A stretch of 64,000 nucleotides of DNA, from NCBI RefSeq assembly GCF_039544005.1, contig NZ_BAABKV010000001.1:8122001-8186000 (forward strand), written 5' to 3'. Within the stretch, counting starts at the first letter, position 1; each line of letters opens with the position of its first letter. Source of the stretch: Kitasatospora paranensis (GTDB lineage Bacteria > Actinomycetota > Actinomycetes > Streptomycetales > Streptomycetaceae). Positions 27,939-36,925 of this stretch are shown here, piece after piece. Both the position numbers and the translations under genes were made by a program. The notes beneath the pieces were generated by a model. It was given only the letters and a program-made list of their open reading frames with translations, searched no databases and had not been told where the DNA came from.

Positions 27939-28665
27939 GGTAGAACCCGCGGCCGGTCAGACCGATCGCCAGGTCCTCGCCCACCGTGTCGACCAAGGTC
28001 GTCGCGGGGACGACGTGGCTCCGGAAGCGCCCACCGATGGCGGCCTCCACCGCCTTCCGGGCCTCGTCCGGACCCAGGCCCGTGGAGGTGAGGAACCAGG
28101 TCAGCGTCGTCTCGCAGAGCCGCTGCCACCCTCCGTCGGCGTGGGTGCTGTTGACGACCACCGTGACCAGGCGGGTCACCGCGCGTTCCAGGTGCCAGCT
28201 GCGGTCCTCGGCGTCCGCGTCGGGATGCGGTGCGAGCTGCTCGAACCGCTCGGCGATGTCCTCCAGCCAGCCACGCCACTCGAGCAGGCAGGTCACGACG
28301 CGCGCGGCCGTCTCCTCCGCCCCTCCGACCGAGTGCGAGGGGCAGCACCAGGTTTCGACGGGACCGCCGAAGTGGTTCGAATGGTCCCAGCCGCAGGCCC
28401 ATCTTCCGAACCGGGACACCAACAGCGCGGTGACCCGGGCGGTGAAGAGCCACCCCGACATCTCGCCCGGATCGGCCGCTCGATCGGCCTCGGAGGGCAC
28501 CATGGGGACGATCAGGGCCGTCAGCCGCGCAGCCTCGCCGTCATCCCAGTCGAAGGCATTCCGGCGGGGGTCCGCGGCGGGCCACGGCAGGTCCCGAGCG
28601 TGTTCACGGTGAATGGTCGTGGCGAGCCTCCGGAGGCGGACATGACGGAACAACCGCCCGATCAT
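27928..28665 (-). CDS. Hypothetical protein overlapping the Fic gene
   Basis: About 245 residues from the ATG at 28665; the start is uncertain because the ribosome site is weak. The protein is Trp- and Cys-containing (WACGWDHSNHFGGPVETWCC) and mostly helical, with no signal or membrane segment. It ends VGEDLAIGLTGRGFYRER and its stop lies inside the first codons of the Fic gene, so the two are translationally coupled. A partner or antitoxin role is possible from context only. Confidence 0.6.
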   Translation of the reverse strand: MIGRLFRHVRLRRLATTIHREHARDLPWPAADPRRNAFDWDDGEAARLTALIVPMVPSEADRAADPGEMSGWLFTARVTALLVSRFGRWACGWDHSNHFGGPVETWCCPSHSVGGAEETAARVVTCLLEWRGWLEDIAERFEQLAPHPDADAEDRSWHLERAVTRLVTVVVNSTHADGGWQRLCETTLTWFLTSTGLGPDEARKAVEAAIGGRFRSHVVPATTLVDTVGEDLAIGLTGRGFYRER

Positions 28666-28823
28666 GCCCACCGGACGGTGATCTGTCACCCCATTTTGCC
28701 GTGGACGGCGACTTCCTGGATCCTGGCCGACCACCGATGCGAGTTGTGCCGGCTCGGATGTTCGCGGACATCTGTCGACGCGCCGGTCGGGGACGCGCCG
28801 CGGATGCTGTTGGCTCTCGCCCG

Positions 28824-29533
28824 TCACATCGCGGGGTCGTCGGCCTGTGCAGGTACGGCGCACGGACGCAGGACCATGAGAGAGTCCGCCAGGGCCGCCA
28901 CCATGGCGAAGGGAAACCGGTCGAGTTCCAGGCAGAGTTCGACGTCGTCAGGATGCACTCCCTGACGCACCCCCTCCGCAAGCTCGGCAGCTGCGCGCGA
29001 ATCGGCAGCCCGGCGGAGGAACACCGAAGCATCCGCCTCGGCGCCTGTCGCCCTGCAGGCGATGTATTCGGCGCACGCCAGATCTTCATCGGCCCGTCCG
29101 TCTTCGCCAGTGACCACGAACGTGACACTGTCGGGCCTGCGCGTGCGCAGGAGCCGAGCGGTCGCCTCCGCCACCACGAAGCCGGCGCACAGCACGAGGG
29201 TGCATCCTTGACGGCAAGGGCGCCGACCGTCCCAGCGGTGGTCTTCTGGACAACGGTCCGTCCGCGAACGTCGGCAGCCCGCAGCAGGCCCGGAGAGTTG
29301 ACCAGGTCGAACCCGGCCGCGGGCGGACCGTCCTTGAGTGCCACCCAATCCGGGTGGCGGGTCTTCAGCGCCAGAGCGTCGTCCGATGACTCCGCAAGCA
29401 CGATCTTCTCCGCCCCCTGGGCGAACGCCCAGGCAGCCACGGTGAAGGCCCGCATGACGTCGACCACGACCGCCACGGACGGGGCCTCGACCAGCTCGGC
29501 GATGCCGACGAAACGAGCGTCCATTCCGATCAT
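28824..29533 (-). CDS. ComB-like 2-phosphosulfolactate phosphatase family protein, apparent frameshift
   Basis: About 236 residues restored. The N-terminal part has VVVDVMRAFTVAAWAF, FDLVNSPGLL and VVQKTTAGTVGAL, the hallmark ComB segments. The C-terminal part (TLVLCAGFVVAEATARLLR, DEDLACAEYIACRATG) is in the adjacent frame; one missing base near 29202 explains the break. The family hydrolyses 2-phosphosulfolactate in coenzyme M synthesis in archaea; in actinomycetes the substrate is unknown. The ATG lies eight bases after TAGACT, suggesting a leaderless transcript. Confidence 0.8.
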
Positions 29534-29798
29534 GCCGGCGCAGTCTACTCCGGCCGCGTGCACGGACTTCCGGGTACAGGTGGCCGAGTCAAGTCGTGGC
29601 ACACCGTGGGACGTCGTGCGAAGTGGCGCGGCGTTCGCCCGAGGCGGGGGAGGAGTCTCACCTCATTGCCAGTCATGGTCCGTGCGGAGAAGCGAAGTTG
29701 CTGAATGATCTTTCCATGGGGCATCATCCTGCCCCATGATCACGGGGGCCGCCATTCGTCGTGTTCACGACGTTCCCTCGCGTTCGACTGGAGAAGAC

Positions 29799-30212
29799 AT
29801 GTCCACGTTCAAGCGCATCGCCGTGACCGCCGCGGCCGCCGCCGCCCTCACTCTCGGCATAGCCAACCCCGCCTCCGCGCTCGAGATCAACGACTTCGTG
29901 GGGTCGGCCGACACCTGTGGCTATGTGGGTTTCACGACCAACGGCGACACCTTCCGCTTCCTGGACGCCTGTTCGGACGGCCGTGGCGTCCGCCTGCAGT
30001 ACACGGCCCCCACCAAGGGTCTCGCCAGCACCAGTGACGCCAAGACCACGAAGGACTACACCGGCGGGTACACCGGCATCGACTGGGGCAACGCGTACGT
30101 CTACGACAAGGACTTCGCCGAGGGTGCCTGCTTCTACTTCCGGGTGGGCCTGGAGAAGGGCGGCTCCTACATCTCCGGCTCCTACGGCTCCTGGCGGCTT
30201 GCCTGCGCCTGA
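29799..30212 (+). CDS. Small secreted protein with two probable disulfides
   Basis: 137 residues; ATG with GGAGAAG upstream. The signal peptide ends near residue 29 (PASA). The mature part of about 108 residues has four cysteines (DTCGY, LDACS, EGACFYF, RLACA) and alternating aromatic residues, consistent with a small beta-sandwich. No family was recognised. It probably acts outside the cell. Confidence 0.65.
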   Translation: MSTFKRIAVTAAAAAALTLGIANPASALEINDFVGSADTCGYVGFTTNGDTFRFLDACSDGRGVRLQYTAPTKGLASTSDAKTTKDYTGGYTGIDWGNAYVYDKDFAEGACFYFRVGLEKGGSYISGSYGSWRLACA

Positions 30213-30349
30213 GCGGTCGCAACTCCCGGGCCGCGCCGCCTCCTGGGCTCCGGTGCGGAATTCGGGATTGAGGTGCATCAGGCCGTGACGCGGTGATGTG
30301 CTGGGGCTGCCCGTCGACGTCGCGAGAGTCGGCGGGCAGCCCGCTTGGC

Positions 30350-30500
30350 GGGTGCGGCGTGGCCACGCGGGCCACCCGCGCCCTGTGTGAACAGGCCTTC
30401 CGTCCCCTCGGCATCGACTGCGTCGAGGTTGTCCCCGACCCGGCCGACCGTGCGAGCGGCGCCGTCCCGGCCCGGCTCGGGTTCACACCGAACACCTCCG
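30350..30500 (+). pseudogene. Fragment of a GNAT acetyltransferase gene
   Basis: The plus-strand frame reads GVATRATRALCEQAFRPLGI followed by VEVVPDPADRASGAVPARLGF. This matches the acetyl-CoA-binding and C-terminal part of GNAT N-acetyltransferases. The N-terminal half is absent and no start or ribosome site is present, so it is a truncated relic. Confidence 0.55.
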
Positions 30501-30549
30501 CCGCCCTGCCCAGCGCCGTGCCCCTGCCGACACCGGCAGGAGCCCCTGC

Positions 30550-31167
30550 TCAGGCGGGGCCTTCCGGTGCGGGCTCGATCGGGGTCGGGAGCAGGGGGCG
30601 CAGGGCGCCGAGGACGGCGCCGACGCAGACGTCGCGAAGTTCGGTGCGGGTGCAGCTCTCCTGGGTGAGCCAGTCGACGACGAGGACCTGGACGAAGACC
30701 AGCCAGCTGCGCAGTACGGCGGAGACCGCGTTGCGGGTGCCGTCGTCGACGGGTGGGAGGGCGGCGAGCAGACGGCCGCGGAGGGCGTCGAGTTCGCCCG
30801 TCACGATTGTCTGGATGACCGGGTCGCCGGCGAGGACGCGGTTCGCGGTGATCACGGCGTTGCGGTTGGCGATGAAGTAGTCCAGGTGCACGTCCATGCC
30901 CTGGACGAGTTGGTCGAGCAGGGAGTCGGCCGGGTCGAGGCGCGTCTCCGCCAGCAGCCGGTCCGCCGCCTCCTGGTACACCGCGGCGAAGAGCGCGTGC
31001 TTGCTGGGGAAGTGACGGTAGAGCAGGGCTCGGGAGACCCCGGCGCGCCGGGCGACGTCCTCCATCAGCACGGACTCGTAGGGGTACTCGGCGAAGAACT
31101 GCGCTCCGACGGAGAGGAGTTGGGCTCGACGTTCGGCCGGGCCGAGGCGCTTGCGAGGTGGTGGCAC
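30550..31167 (-). CDS. TetR-family transcriptional regulator
   Basis: 205 residues. The helix-turn-helix (VLMEDVARRAGVSRALLYRHFPSKHALF) is at about 32-60, followed by a helical ligand domain. It is divergent from a small membrane protein gene at 31308. Two inverted copies of TTGACANRCRTCTA between the two genes are the likely operators. Confidence 0.9.
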   Translation of the reverse strand: MPPPRKRLGPAERRAQLLSVGAQFFAEYPYESVLMEDVARRAGVSRALLYRHFPSKHALFAAVYQEAADRLLAETRLDPADSLLDQLVQGMDVHLDYFIANRNAVITANRVLAGDPVIQTIVTGELDALRGRLLAALPPVDDGTRNAVSAVLRSWLVFVQVLVVDWLTQESCTRTELRDVCVGAVLGALRPLLPTPIEPAPEGPA

Positions 31168-31180
31168 GCGGTCAGCTTAC

Positions 31181-31239
31181 TTGACACGCGTCTACTTGAG
31201 GCGCCTACTCTGATGCCAGGGCTAGTAGATGTCTGTCAA
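31181..31239. promoter_or_regulatory. Pair of inverted TetR operator candidates
   Basis: TTGACACGCGTCTA (31181-31194) and the reverse complement of TTGACAGACATCTA (31226-31239) form a 14-bp inverted pair with centres 45 bp apart, in the divergent region between the TetR gene and the DUF4345 gene. 11 of 14 positions agree. The TTGACA parts may also serve as -35 boxes. Confidence 0.55.
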
Positions 31240-31307
31240 CTTGTGCGGTGGACGCCGGACGGCGGAAGACGGAAGACAGACGACAGAAGACGGGGTGGTG
31301 GTGGGTC

Positions 31308-31766
31308 ATGGCCAGAACTCTCCGAGTGCTCTTATGGCTCATGGGGTGGTCCTGCGTGGCGATCGGGCTGTTCCATTTCGCCCTGGGCAATGCGGCGATC
31401 CCCGGTGCTGCGCACGCCGGGACGACGATCGACAGCTGGGGACGCTTCATGGGTGCGAGCTTCGCCGGCTACGGCCTGGCCTGGCTCTGGGCGGCTCGGC
31501 AGCGGCCCGTCCCGGCCGCAGCGGTCCGCGTGCTCGCCGGCGTTTTCTTCCTGGGCGGCCTCGGGCGACTGCTCTCGCTGGGGTTGCACGGCTGGCCGCA
31601 GTGGTTCCAGGTTGTGCTCGCGGTGATCGAACTGGGCCTGCCGCCGGTCTACTTCTGGCTCGCGGACGCGGACCGGCGTGCCTTCGACACGGCGGAGTCG
31701 GGGGCGGGCGTGCCGTACGAGGCCGGGGTGCCGGATGGGCGGTCCGTGCCCAACGGTCCGAGGTGA
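31308..31766 (+). CDS. DUF4345-like membrane protein with a TTA codon
   Basis: 152 residues, four transmembrane helices (LRVLLWLMGWSCVAIGLFHF, MGASFAGYGLAWLW, VLAGVFFLGGLGRLL, VVLAVIELGLPPVYFW). Sequence pattern fits the DUF4345 family of unknown function. Codon 9 (31332-31334) is TTA, which in Streptomyces needs the bldA tRNA, so expression may be limited to late growth. It is divergent from, and probably repressed by, the TetR at 30550-31167. Confidence 0.75.
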   Translation: MARTLRVLLWLMGWSCVAIGLFHFALGNAAIPGAAHAGTTIDSWGRFMGASFAGYGLAWLWAARQRPVPAAAVRVLAGVFFLGGLGRLLSLGLHGWPQWFQVVLAVIELGLPPVYFWLADADRRAFDTAESGAGVPYEAGVPDGRSVPNGPR

Positions 31767-31996
31767 CGCGGCCGGTGGGCAGGCCGGGGCTGCCGAACCG
31801 GATGCTGTGATCCACGCCACACGCCGGGGGTGCATAGCGGAGTGGGGCCCGAGGCCTTTGTAGAGGGTGCAGGGGCGTATCCGCGGCCCTGCGGCGGTGT
31901 GCGCAGCCGATGGCGCGCCCGATGACGCGCCCGATGGCCGGCCGATCACGAGGCCGATGTCGCGGGCGATCCTCGGCGAGAGGGCAAAGGAGCGGG

Positions 31997-32587
31997 GTGC
32001 CAGGGCAGTTGCGGGCCGACAGGTTCGACGGGTTCGACGGGTTCGTGACGGCCCGGTGGTCGGCGTTGCTGCACCTGGCCCGCTTGCTCACCGGTGGCGA
32101 TCGGCACCGGGCCGAGGACCTGCTGCAGGAGGCGCTGGTCAAGCTCTGGTTCGTCTGGCCGAGGGTGGCCGGGCAGGCGCCGGAGGCCTACGTGCGCAAG
32201 GTCCTGGTGCGGGCGGCGGCCCGGTCGGCGCGGCGCCGTTGGTGGGGCGAGCACCCGGTCGAGCGGCTGCCCGACCCGCCCGGAGCGGCGGACGAGAGCG
32301 CGGCCGTGGACGAACGGACGCGGCTGGAGGGCGTGTTGGCGTTGCTGCCGGCGCGGCAGCGGGCCGCGGTGGTGCTGCGCTACTACCAGGATCTGCCCGA
32401 ACGTCAGGTCGCGGAGGTGCTCGGATGCCCGGTCGGTACGGCCCGTTCGCTGACGGCGCGTGGCGTCGCGCGGCTGCGGCAGCTCCTGGCCGAGCCGGCA
32501 GAGCCGTCCCAGGGAGCGGAGCAGGGAGCCTCGCAGGAAGGAAAGGGGGAGCGATGGATCACTTCGAGCGGGAGCTCGCACGGCTGA
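31997..32587 (+). CDS. SigE-family ECF RNA polymerase sigma factor
   Basis: 196 residues from a GTG with AAAGGAG upstream. Region 2 (DRHRAEDLLQEALVKLWFVWPRV) and region 4 (VLALLPARQRAAVVLRYYQDLPERQVAEVLG) are complete. It belongs to the actinobacterial SigE-type subgroup. The last 34 bases overlap the next gene, a single-pass membrane protein that may be its anti-sigma factor. This SigE-like name reflects the family label, not orthology to the Streptomyces cell-envelope sigma E. Confidence 0.85.
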   Translation: MPGQLRADRFDGFDGFVTARWSALLHLARLLTGGDRHRAEDLLQEALVKLWFVWPRVAGQAPEAYVRKVLVRAAARSARRRWWGEHPVERLPDPPGAADESAAVDERTRLEGVLALLPARQRAAVVLRYYQDLPERQVAEVLGCPVGTARSLTARGVARLRQLLAEPAEPSQGAEQGASQEGKGERWITSSGSSHG

Positions 32588-32943
32588 TGCGTGCCGGCGA
32601 GGAGGACACACCGTACGGGACCGGGGACCGGCAGCGGCTGCGGGCGGGGGTCCGCTCCCGGCAACGGGCCCGCCGGGCCTGGGTGGTGACGGGGTCGGTG
32701 CTGACCGTCGCCGGGCTCGGAATCGGGCTGACCTTCCTGGCCGGCGCCGTTGCCGCGGGCGGGCCCACCGGGCCAAGGCCGCGCCCGGTCACCTCGGCGG
32801 CCTCCGCCCCGGCACCGTCGACGGCGATGGACGACCGGGCACCGGCGACGGTCCGTCCCGCCTCCACCACCGAGGGGGCGCCGATGCCGGGACGTCATGC
32901 CGCACCGGAGCCCGCCGCCACGAGCAGAAGGCCCGCCACGTGA
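32554..32943 (+). CDS. Single-pass membrane protein, possible anti-sigma partner
   Basis: 129 residues, ATG with GGAAAGGGGGA upstream. A short cytoplasmic N-terminus (MDHFERELARLMRAGEED) leads to one transmembrane helix (about residues 44-66) and a Pro/Ala/Thr-rich external tail. No ZAS zinc motif (HxxxCxxC) is present, so it is not a classical anti-sigma factor. It overlaps the sigma gene and its stop overlaps the mannosyltransferase start, which ties the three genes together. Confidence 0.6.
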   Translation: MDHFERELARLMRAGEEDTPYGTGDRQRLRAGVRSRQRARRAWVVTGSVLTVAGLGIGLTFLAGAVAAGGPTGPRPRPVTSAASAPAPSTAMDDRAPATVRPASTTEGAPMPGRHAAPEPAATSRRPAT

Positions 32944-34696
32944 TCCGTGAGGACGCGCCCGCCGTCGGTGACGCGCCCGCCCGCGTCGACATGCCCGCCC
33001 CCGTCGACGCGCCGCCGAAGGCGGCGGGCCGCCGTGCGATCTCCTGGGCCCGGCAGTTGCGCGACTTCGGGTACGGCGGGCCCCCGCACCCGTCCGTGCA
33101 CGACCGCCTGGTCGTGCCGTTCCCCGCACCCGGCACCCGGGTGTGGCGCGCACTCGGGCTGCCGCCGGCAGCGGCGTACCGCCTGGCCCGCTGGTCGGGA
33201 TGGGGCGGGCCGCTGCTGGTGGCGCTCCTCGCAGGACTGCCCCGCTTCTGGCGTCTGGGCAGCCCGCGGGCGGTCGTGTTCGACGAGACCTACTACGCCA
33301 AGGACGCCTGGTCCCTGCTGCAGCACGGCTACGAGACCGGCTGGCCGGACCGCCTGGTCTCCGACCCGCAGATCCTCGCCCGCCCCCAGGGGATCCCGCT
33401 CTCCGACACCGGCGCCTTCGTCGCGCACCCGCCGACGGGCAAGTGGGTGATCGCCCTCGGCGAGTGGATGTTCGGCCTCCACCCGTTCGGCTGGCGCTTC
33501 ATGACGGCGGCCCTGGGCACGCTCTCGGTGCTGATGCTGTGCCGGACGGGACGCCGCCTGTTCCGTTCGACACTGCTGGGCTGCGTGGCCGGGGCGCTGC
33601 TGGCCATGGACGGCCTGCATCTGGTGATGAGCCGTACCGCGCTGCTCGACCTCGTCGTCATGGTCTTCGCGCTGGCGGCGTTCGGCTGCCTGCTCATCGA
33701 CCGGGACCGTGCGCGGGCCCGGCTCGCGGCAGCGCTTCCGGTCGACGAGGAGGGCCGGGCACGACCGGACGGACGGACCGGCGACCGCGCCGGGACAGGG
33801 GCACGCCCCTGGCGGCTCGCCGCCGGCCTCTTCCTCGGGCTGTCGGCCTCGACCAAGTGGAACGGCCTCTACTTCCTCGCCTTCTTCATCGTCCTCACCC
33901 TGCTGTGGGACGTCGGCGCCCGCCGGGTGGCGGGAGCGCACCGCCCGTACCTCGCCGTCCTGCGCCGGGACGGCCGATCGGTGCTGGCCCTCGTCCCGGT
34001 CGCCGGCCTGACCTACCTGGCGACCTGGACCGGCTGGTTCCTGTCCGACGGTGGCTACGGACGCCACTGGGCGGACGGCCGCGACAGCGCCTGGCCCTGG
34101 ATCCCGGCCGCGCTCCGCAGCCTGTGGCACTACGAGGCCGAGGTCTACCGGTTCAACGTCGGGCTGCACACCCCCACCCGTACGAGTCGAACCCCTGGAG
34201 CTGGCTCGTCCTCGGCCGGCCCGTGCTGTTCCATTACGCGTTCCCGCAGGTGGGGACGGACGGCTGCCGTGCGGCGGCCGGGTGCACCCAGACCGTCCTC
34301 GCCCTGGGCACGCCGCTCCTGTGGTGGTCGGCATGCTGCGCCCTGGTGTACCTGCTCCACCGGTGGGCGCTGCGCCGCGACTGGCGCGCCGGTGCCGTCC
34401 TGTGCGCGGTGGGTGCCGGGTACCTGCCCTGGTTCCTGTACCAGGACCGGACGATCTTCTCCTTCTACGCCGTCGTGTTCGCGCCCTACCTGTGCCTGGC
34501 CGTGACGATGACGCTGGCAGCGCTGCTGGGACCGCCGGGTTCGGCCGAGGGACGCCGCCTGCGCGGAGTGGCGGCCGCCGCCCTGGTGGTGCTGCTCATC
34601 GCCTGGAACTTCCTCTATTTCCTGCCGATCTACACCGGGCAGACGATCCCGTACGCCTCCTGGCGGGCCAGGCTGTGGTTGACCACGTGGTTCTGA
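32940..34696 (+). CDS. pmt: Polyprenyl-phosphate-mannose protein mannosyltransferase (GT39/PMT), apparent frameshift
   Basis: About 585 residues restored. The GTG start overlaps the preceding stop (GTGA). The first external loop carries the PMT catalytic acid pair (VVFDETYYAKDAW); many transmembrane helices follow. The frame breaks after NVGLHTP; one extra C in the five-C run at 34171-34175 restores HPYESNPWSWLVLGRPVLF and the rest. The enzyme transfers mannose to Ser/Thr of exported proteins. Coupling to a sigma factor and membrane protein is unusual. The nearby mannan locus supplies mannose phosphates, though that link is only a guess. Confidence 0.85.
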
Positions 34697-34824
34697 GCCG
34701 GCCCGCCGTCACCTGCGGACCTCCGCCCGGACACCCGGCACGAGACCCCACCCGCGCGCGTGTCGCAGCGCCCGTGGCGGCCGGTCCTGCGGTGACGATG
34801 GGTGGGACGGGCGAGGAGGCTGCG

Positions 34825-35468
34825 GTGCGGGCGAGGAAGCTGCGGAGATACGAGGAACGTGCCACCGACCGGATGATCTTCTTCTCCGACGCCGTGGTGG
34901 CGATCGCCATCACCCTGCTCGCCCTCGAACTGCCGGTGCCCGAGGGGCGGACGGTCGCGGAGTTCGGATCGGCGGTCGGCGACGACCTCGACCACTACCT
35001 GGCCTTCCTGATCAGCTTCGCCGTGATCGGCGCCGCCTGGGGCCAGCACAACGGGTCTTCCGCTGGACCGAACGCACCGACGCGGTCCTGCGCCTGCTCA
35101 ACTCGTGGTGGCTGCTGACCATCGTGCTCAACCCGTTCGCCACGAAGCTCCTCACGACCGAGGGTGACGACACGGACACCGTGGGCCTGCGTTTCGGCTT
35201 CTACGCCCTGCTGCAGTGCCTGGCGCACGGGTCGGTGATCGCCATGGAGCGCCGGATGACCTCGCGGCACATGCGCGACCCGGACATCCCCGCCAGGCTG
35301 GTCGCGGCGGGGGACCCGGTGCTGTACGGGATGATGCTCGGCTTCGGACTGTCCGTCCCCGTCTTCTTCCTCACCACGTACGGCTGGATCCTCTGGATCG
35401 TGTGCCCGGTGGCGGCCGGGCAGTTGTCCCGGTTCCGGGCCGGCTCGGCTACGACGGCTGACGGCTGA
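34825..35468 (+). CDS. TMEM175-family potassium channel-like protein, apparent frameshift
   Basis: About 214 residues restored. I chose the GTG at 34825 because GAGGAGG lies just before it; the ATG at 34798 is in frame. The family signature FFSDAVVAIAITLLALELPVPEG is near the N-terminus (FSD motif). The frame breaks after AWGQHN and the adjacent frame continues RVFRWTERTDAVLRLLNSWW into LNPFATKLL; one missing base near 35053 explains it. Bacterial TMEM175 proteins form tetrameric potassium-selective channels. Confidence 0.8.
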
Positions 35469-35589
35469 CGGCCGACCGGGACGGGGCCGCGCCGGAGGTC
35501 CGGTGACGGGATGGCCCCGCGTCGCAGCTCCGGTGACGGGACGGCCCCGCGCCGGAGGCCCGATCGGCCGCGCAACGAGGTCGGCTCGT

Positions 35590-36588
35590 TCAGGTGGTCG
35601 CCGGGGCAGCCGCACGGAGGGCGGGCCGGGCGAGGGCGGCGGCGCCGATGAGGCCGGCGTCCGTCCCGAGCTGTGCGGGGACGACGAGGGTGTGGGCGGC
35701 GAAGGGGAGGGCCGCGTAGGCGTCGAGGTGTCGGCGCAGCGGGCCGAGCAGCAGCTCGCCCGCCTTGGCGACGCCGCCGCCGATGACCGCGGCCTCGATC
35801 TCGACGAGGGTGGCGGTGGCGGCGATCCCGGCGGCGAGGGCCCGGGCGGCGCGGTCGAAGGCGTGCAGGGCGAGCGGGTCTCCGGCCAGGGCCGATTCCG
35901 CCACGGCCGTGGCGGAGCCGTCGCCGTTCGCGGGCTGCCAGCCGGCTTCGGCGGCCGTGCGGGCGATGGCGGTGCCGCTGGCGAGGCCTTCCAGGCAGCC
36001 CCGTGAGCCGCAGGGGCACGGCCGGCCGGTGAAGTCGACGCTGATGTGGCCGAGGTGGCCGGCGTTGCCGGTCCGGCCGGTGTGCAGGCGCCCGTCGATG
36101 ATCAGGCCGGCGCCGACGCCGGTGGAGACGACCAGGCACAGCGCGTTGCGGTAGGGGCGGGCCGCTCCGCGCCAGTGCTCGGCCGCGGTCATGGCGATCG
36201 CGTCGCCGCCGAGGACCACCGGAAGCTCCCGCACGGCGGGGTGCGCGCCGACGCGTGCGCGCAGCGGGAAGGCGCGCCAGACAGGGATGTTCACGGGGCT
36301 GACGGTGCCGGCCTCGATGTCGACCGGCCCGGCGCTGCCGATGCCGACGGCGCGGACGGTGGCCCACAGCGGGTGGAGCGCGAGTTCGTCGAGGACGGCC
36401 TCGACGGCGGCCAGTACCGTGCGGGCGTCCTCGCGTGCGGGGGTGGGCCGCTGGACGTGATGCAGCAGAGTGCCGTCGGCGTCGACGAGGCCGCCGGCGA
36501 TCTTCGTCCCGCCGATGTCCAGGGCCGCGAGCAGAGGCCGGGCAGAGGTGGGCAGCTCGTCGACCGCGATGGCCGTTTCGTAACTCAT
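35590..36588 (-). CDS. ROK-family sugar kinase
   Basis: 332 residues. ATP-phosphate motif DIGGTKIAGGLVD is near residue 24. The ROK zinc site GHISVDFTGRPCPCGSRGCLE is intact, so this is a kinase rather than a ROK repressor (no N-terminal helix-turn-helix). Likely substrates are glucose, mannose, fructose or N-acetylmannosamine. Its place at the edge of a mannan locus next to a mannose-6-phosphate isomerase suggests mannose phosphorylation (inferred). It is divergent from the importer operon and has its own operator-covered promoter. Confidence 0.85.
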   Translation of the reverse strand: MSYETAIAVDELPTSARPLLAALDIGGTKIAGGLVDADGTLLHHVQRPTPAREDARTVLAAVEAVLDELALHPLWATVRAVGIGSAGPVDIEAGTVSPVNIPVWRAFPLRARVGAHPAVRELPVVLGGDAIAMTAAEHWRGAARPYRNALCLVVSTGVGAGLIIDGRLHTGRTGNAGHLGHISVDFTGRPCPCGSRGCLEGLASGTAIARTAAEAGWQPANGDGSATAVAESALAGDPLALHAFDRAARALAAGIAATATLVEIEAAVIGGGVAKAGELLLGPLRRHLDAYAALPFAAHTLVVPAQLGTDAGLIGAAALARPALRAAAPATT

Positions 36589-36662
36589 TGTGATGTCTCC
36601 GCTGGTGACCGCTGGGAGCCCCGCCGCGTTTCGGGCATGGCGCCGCCGGGCCGTTCCCGCCG

Positions 36663-36691
36663 ATTCTCACGCGCTTGGACAACGTTGTCCA
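36663..36691 (-). promoter_or_regulatory. ROK kinase promoter with perfect 16-bp palindrome
   Basis: TGGACAACGTTGTCCA (36676-36691) is a perfect palindrome. On the minus strand its TGGACA half is a -35 box, 17 bases from GAGAAT (36668-36663). The sequence has the central CG and half-site layout of LacI-family operators and differs from the AACCGGTT-type sites elsewhere in the locus. Confidence 0.6.
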
Positions 36692-36796
36692 GGCCTTCCG
36701 GCGGGTGGCATCGCGGCGAGACTGAATCGACATGAAGTTAGGTAATGCTTTAGTAAATTAGGGCGTTTGAGTTAACAGAATGCCTGGATATCAATC

Positions 36797-36837
36797 TTGA
36801 CCGGTCTATGGACAGGCCGGGACATGACGTCTACGTT
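36797..36837 (+). promoter_or_regulatory. Importer operon promoter with AACCGGTT-type operator
   Basis: GACCGGTC (36799-36806) lies directly before -35 TGGACA (36809-36814), a 17-base spacer and -10 TACGTT (36832-36837). The layout is the same as at the beta-mannosidase promoter (52015-52055), where 9 of the 10 bases after the CCGGT core also match. The surrounding 36720-36800 stretch is markedly AT-rich for this genome. The leader to the ATG is about 80 bases. Confidence 0.65.
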
Positions 36838-36925
36838 AAGCGTCCAGTAGCCCGGGAGGCCGAATGCGGTGCCCCGGTTGCCGCTTCCCGATCTCCAAGA
36901 CGATCAGTGCGAAGGACGAGCGAAG

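Noticed and set aside
30293..30880. A full acetyltransferase gene upstream of and overlapping the TetR gene
   Set aside because: Only the C-terminal GNAT motifs are present; the rest of the frame overlaps the TetR gene antisense and has shadow composition.
31260..31300. Purine-rich short repeats (GGAAGACGGAAGACAG) as a coding extension of the DUF4345 gene
   Set aside because: The encoded residues are Arg/Lys/Thr repeats before a natural transmembrane start at 31308.
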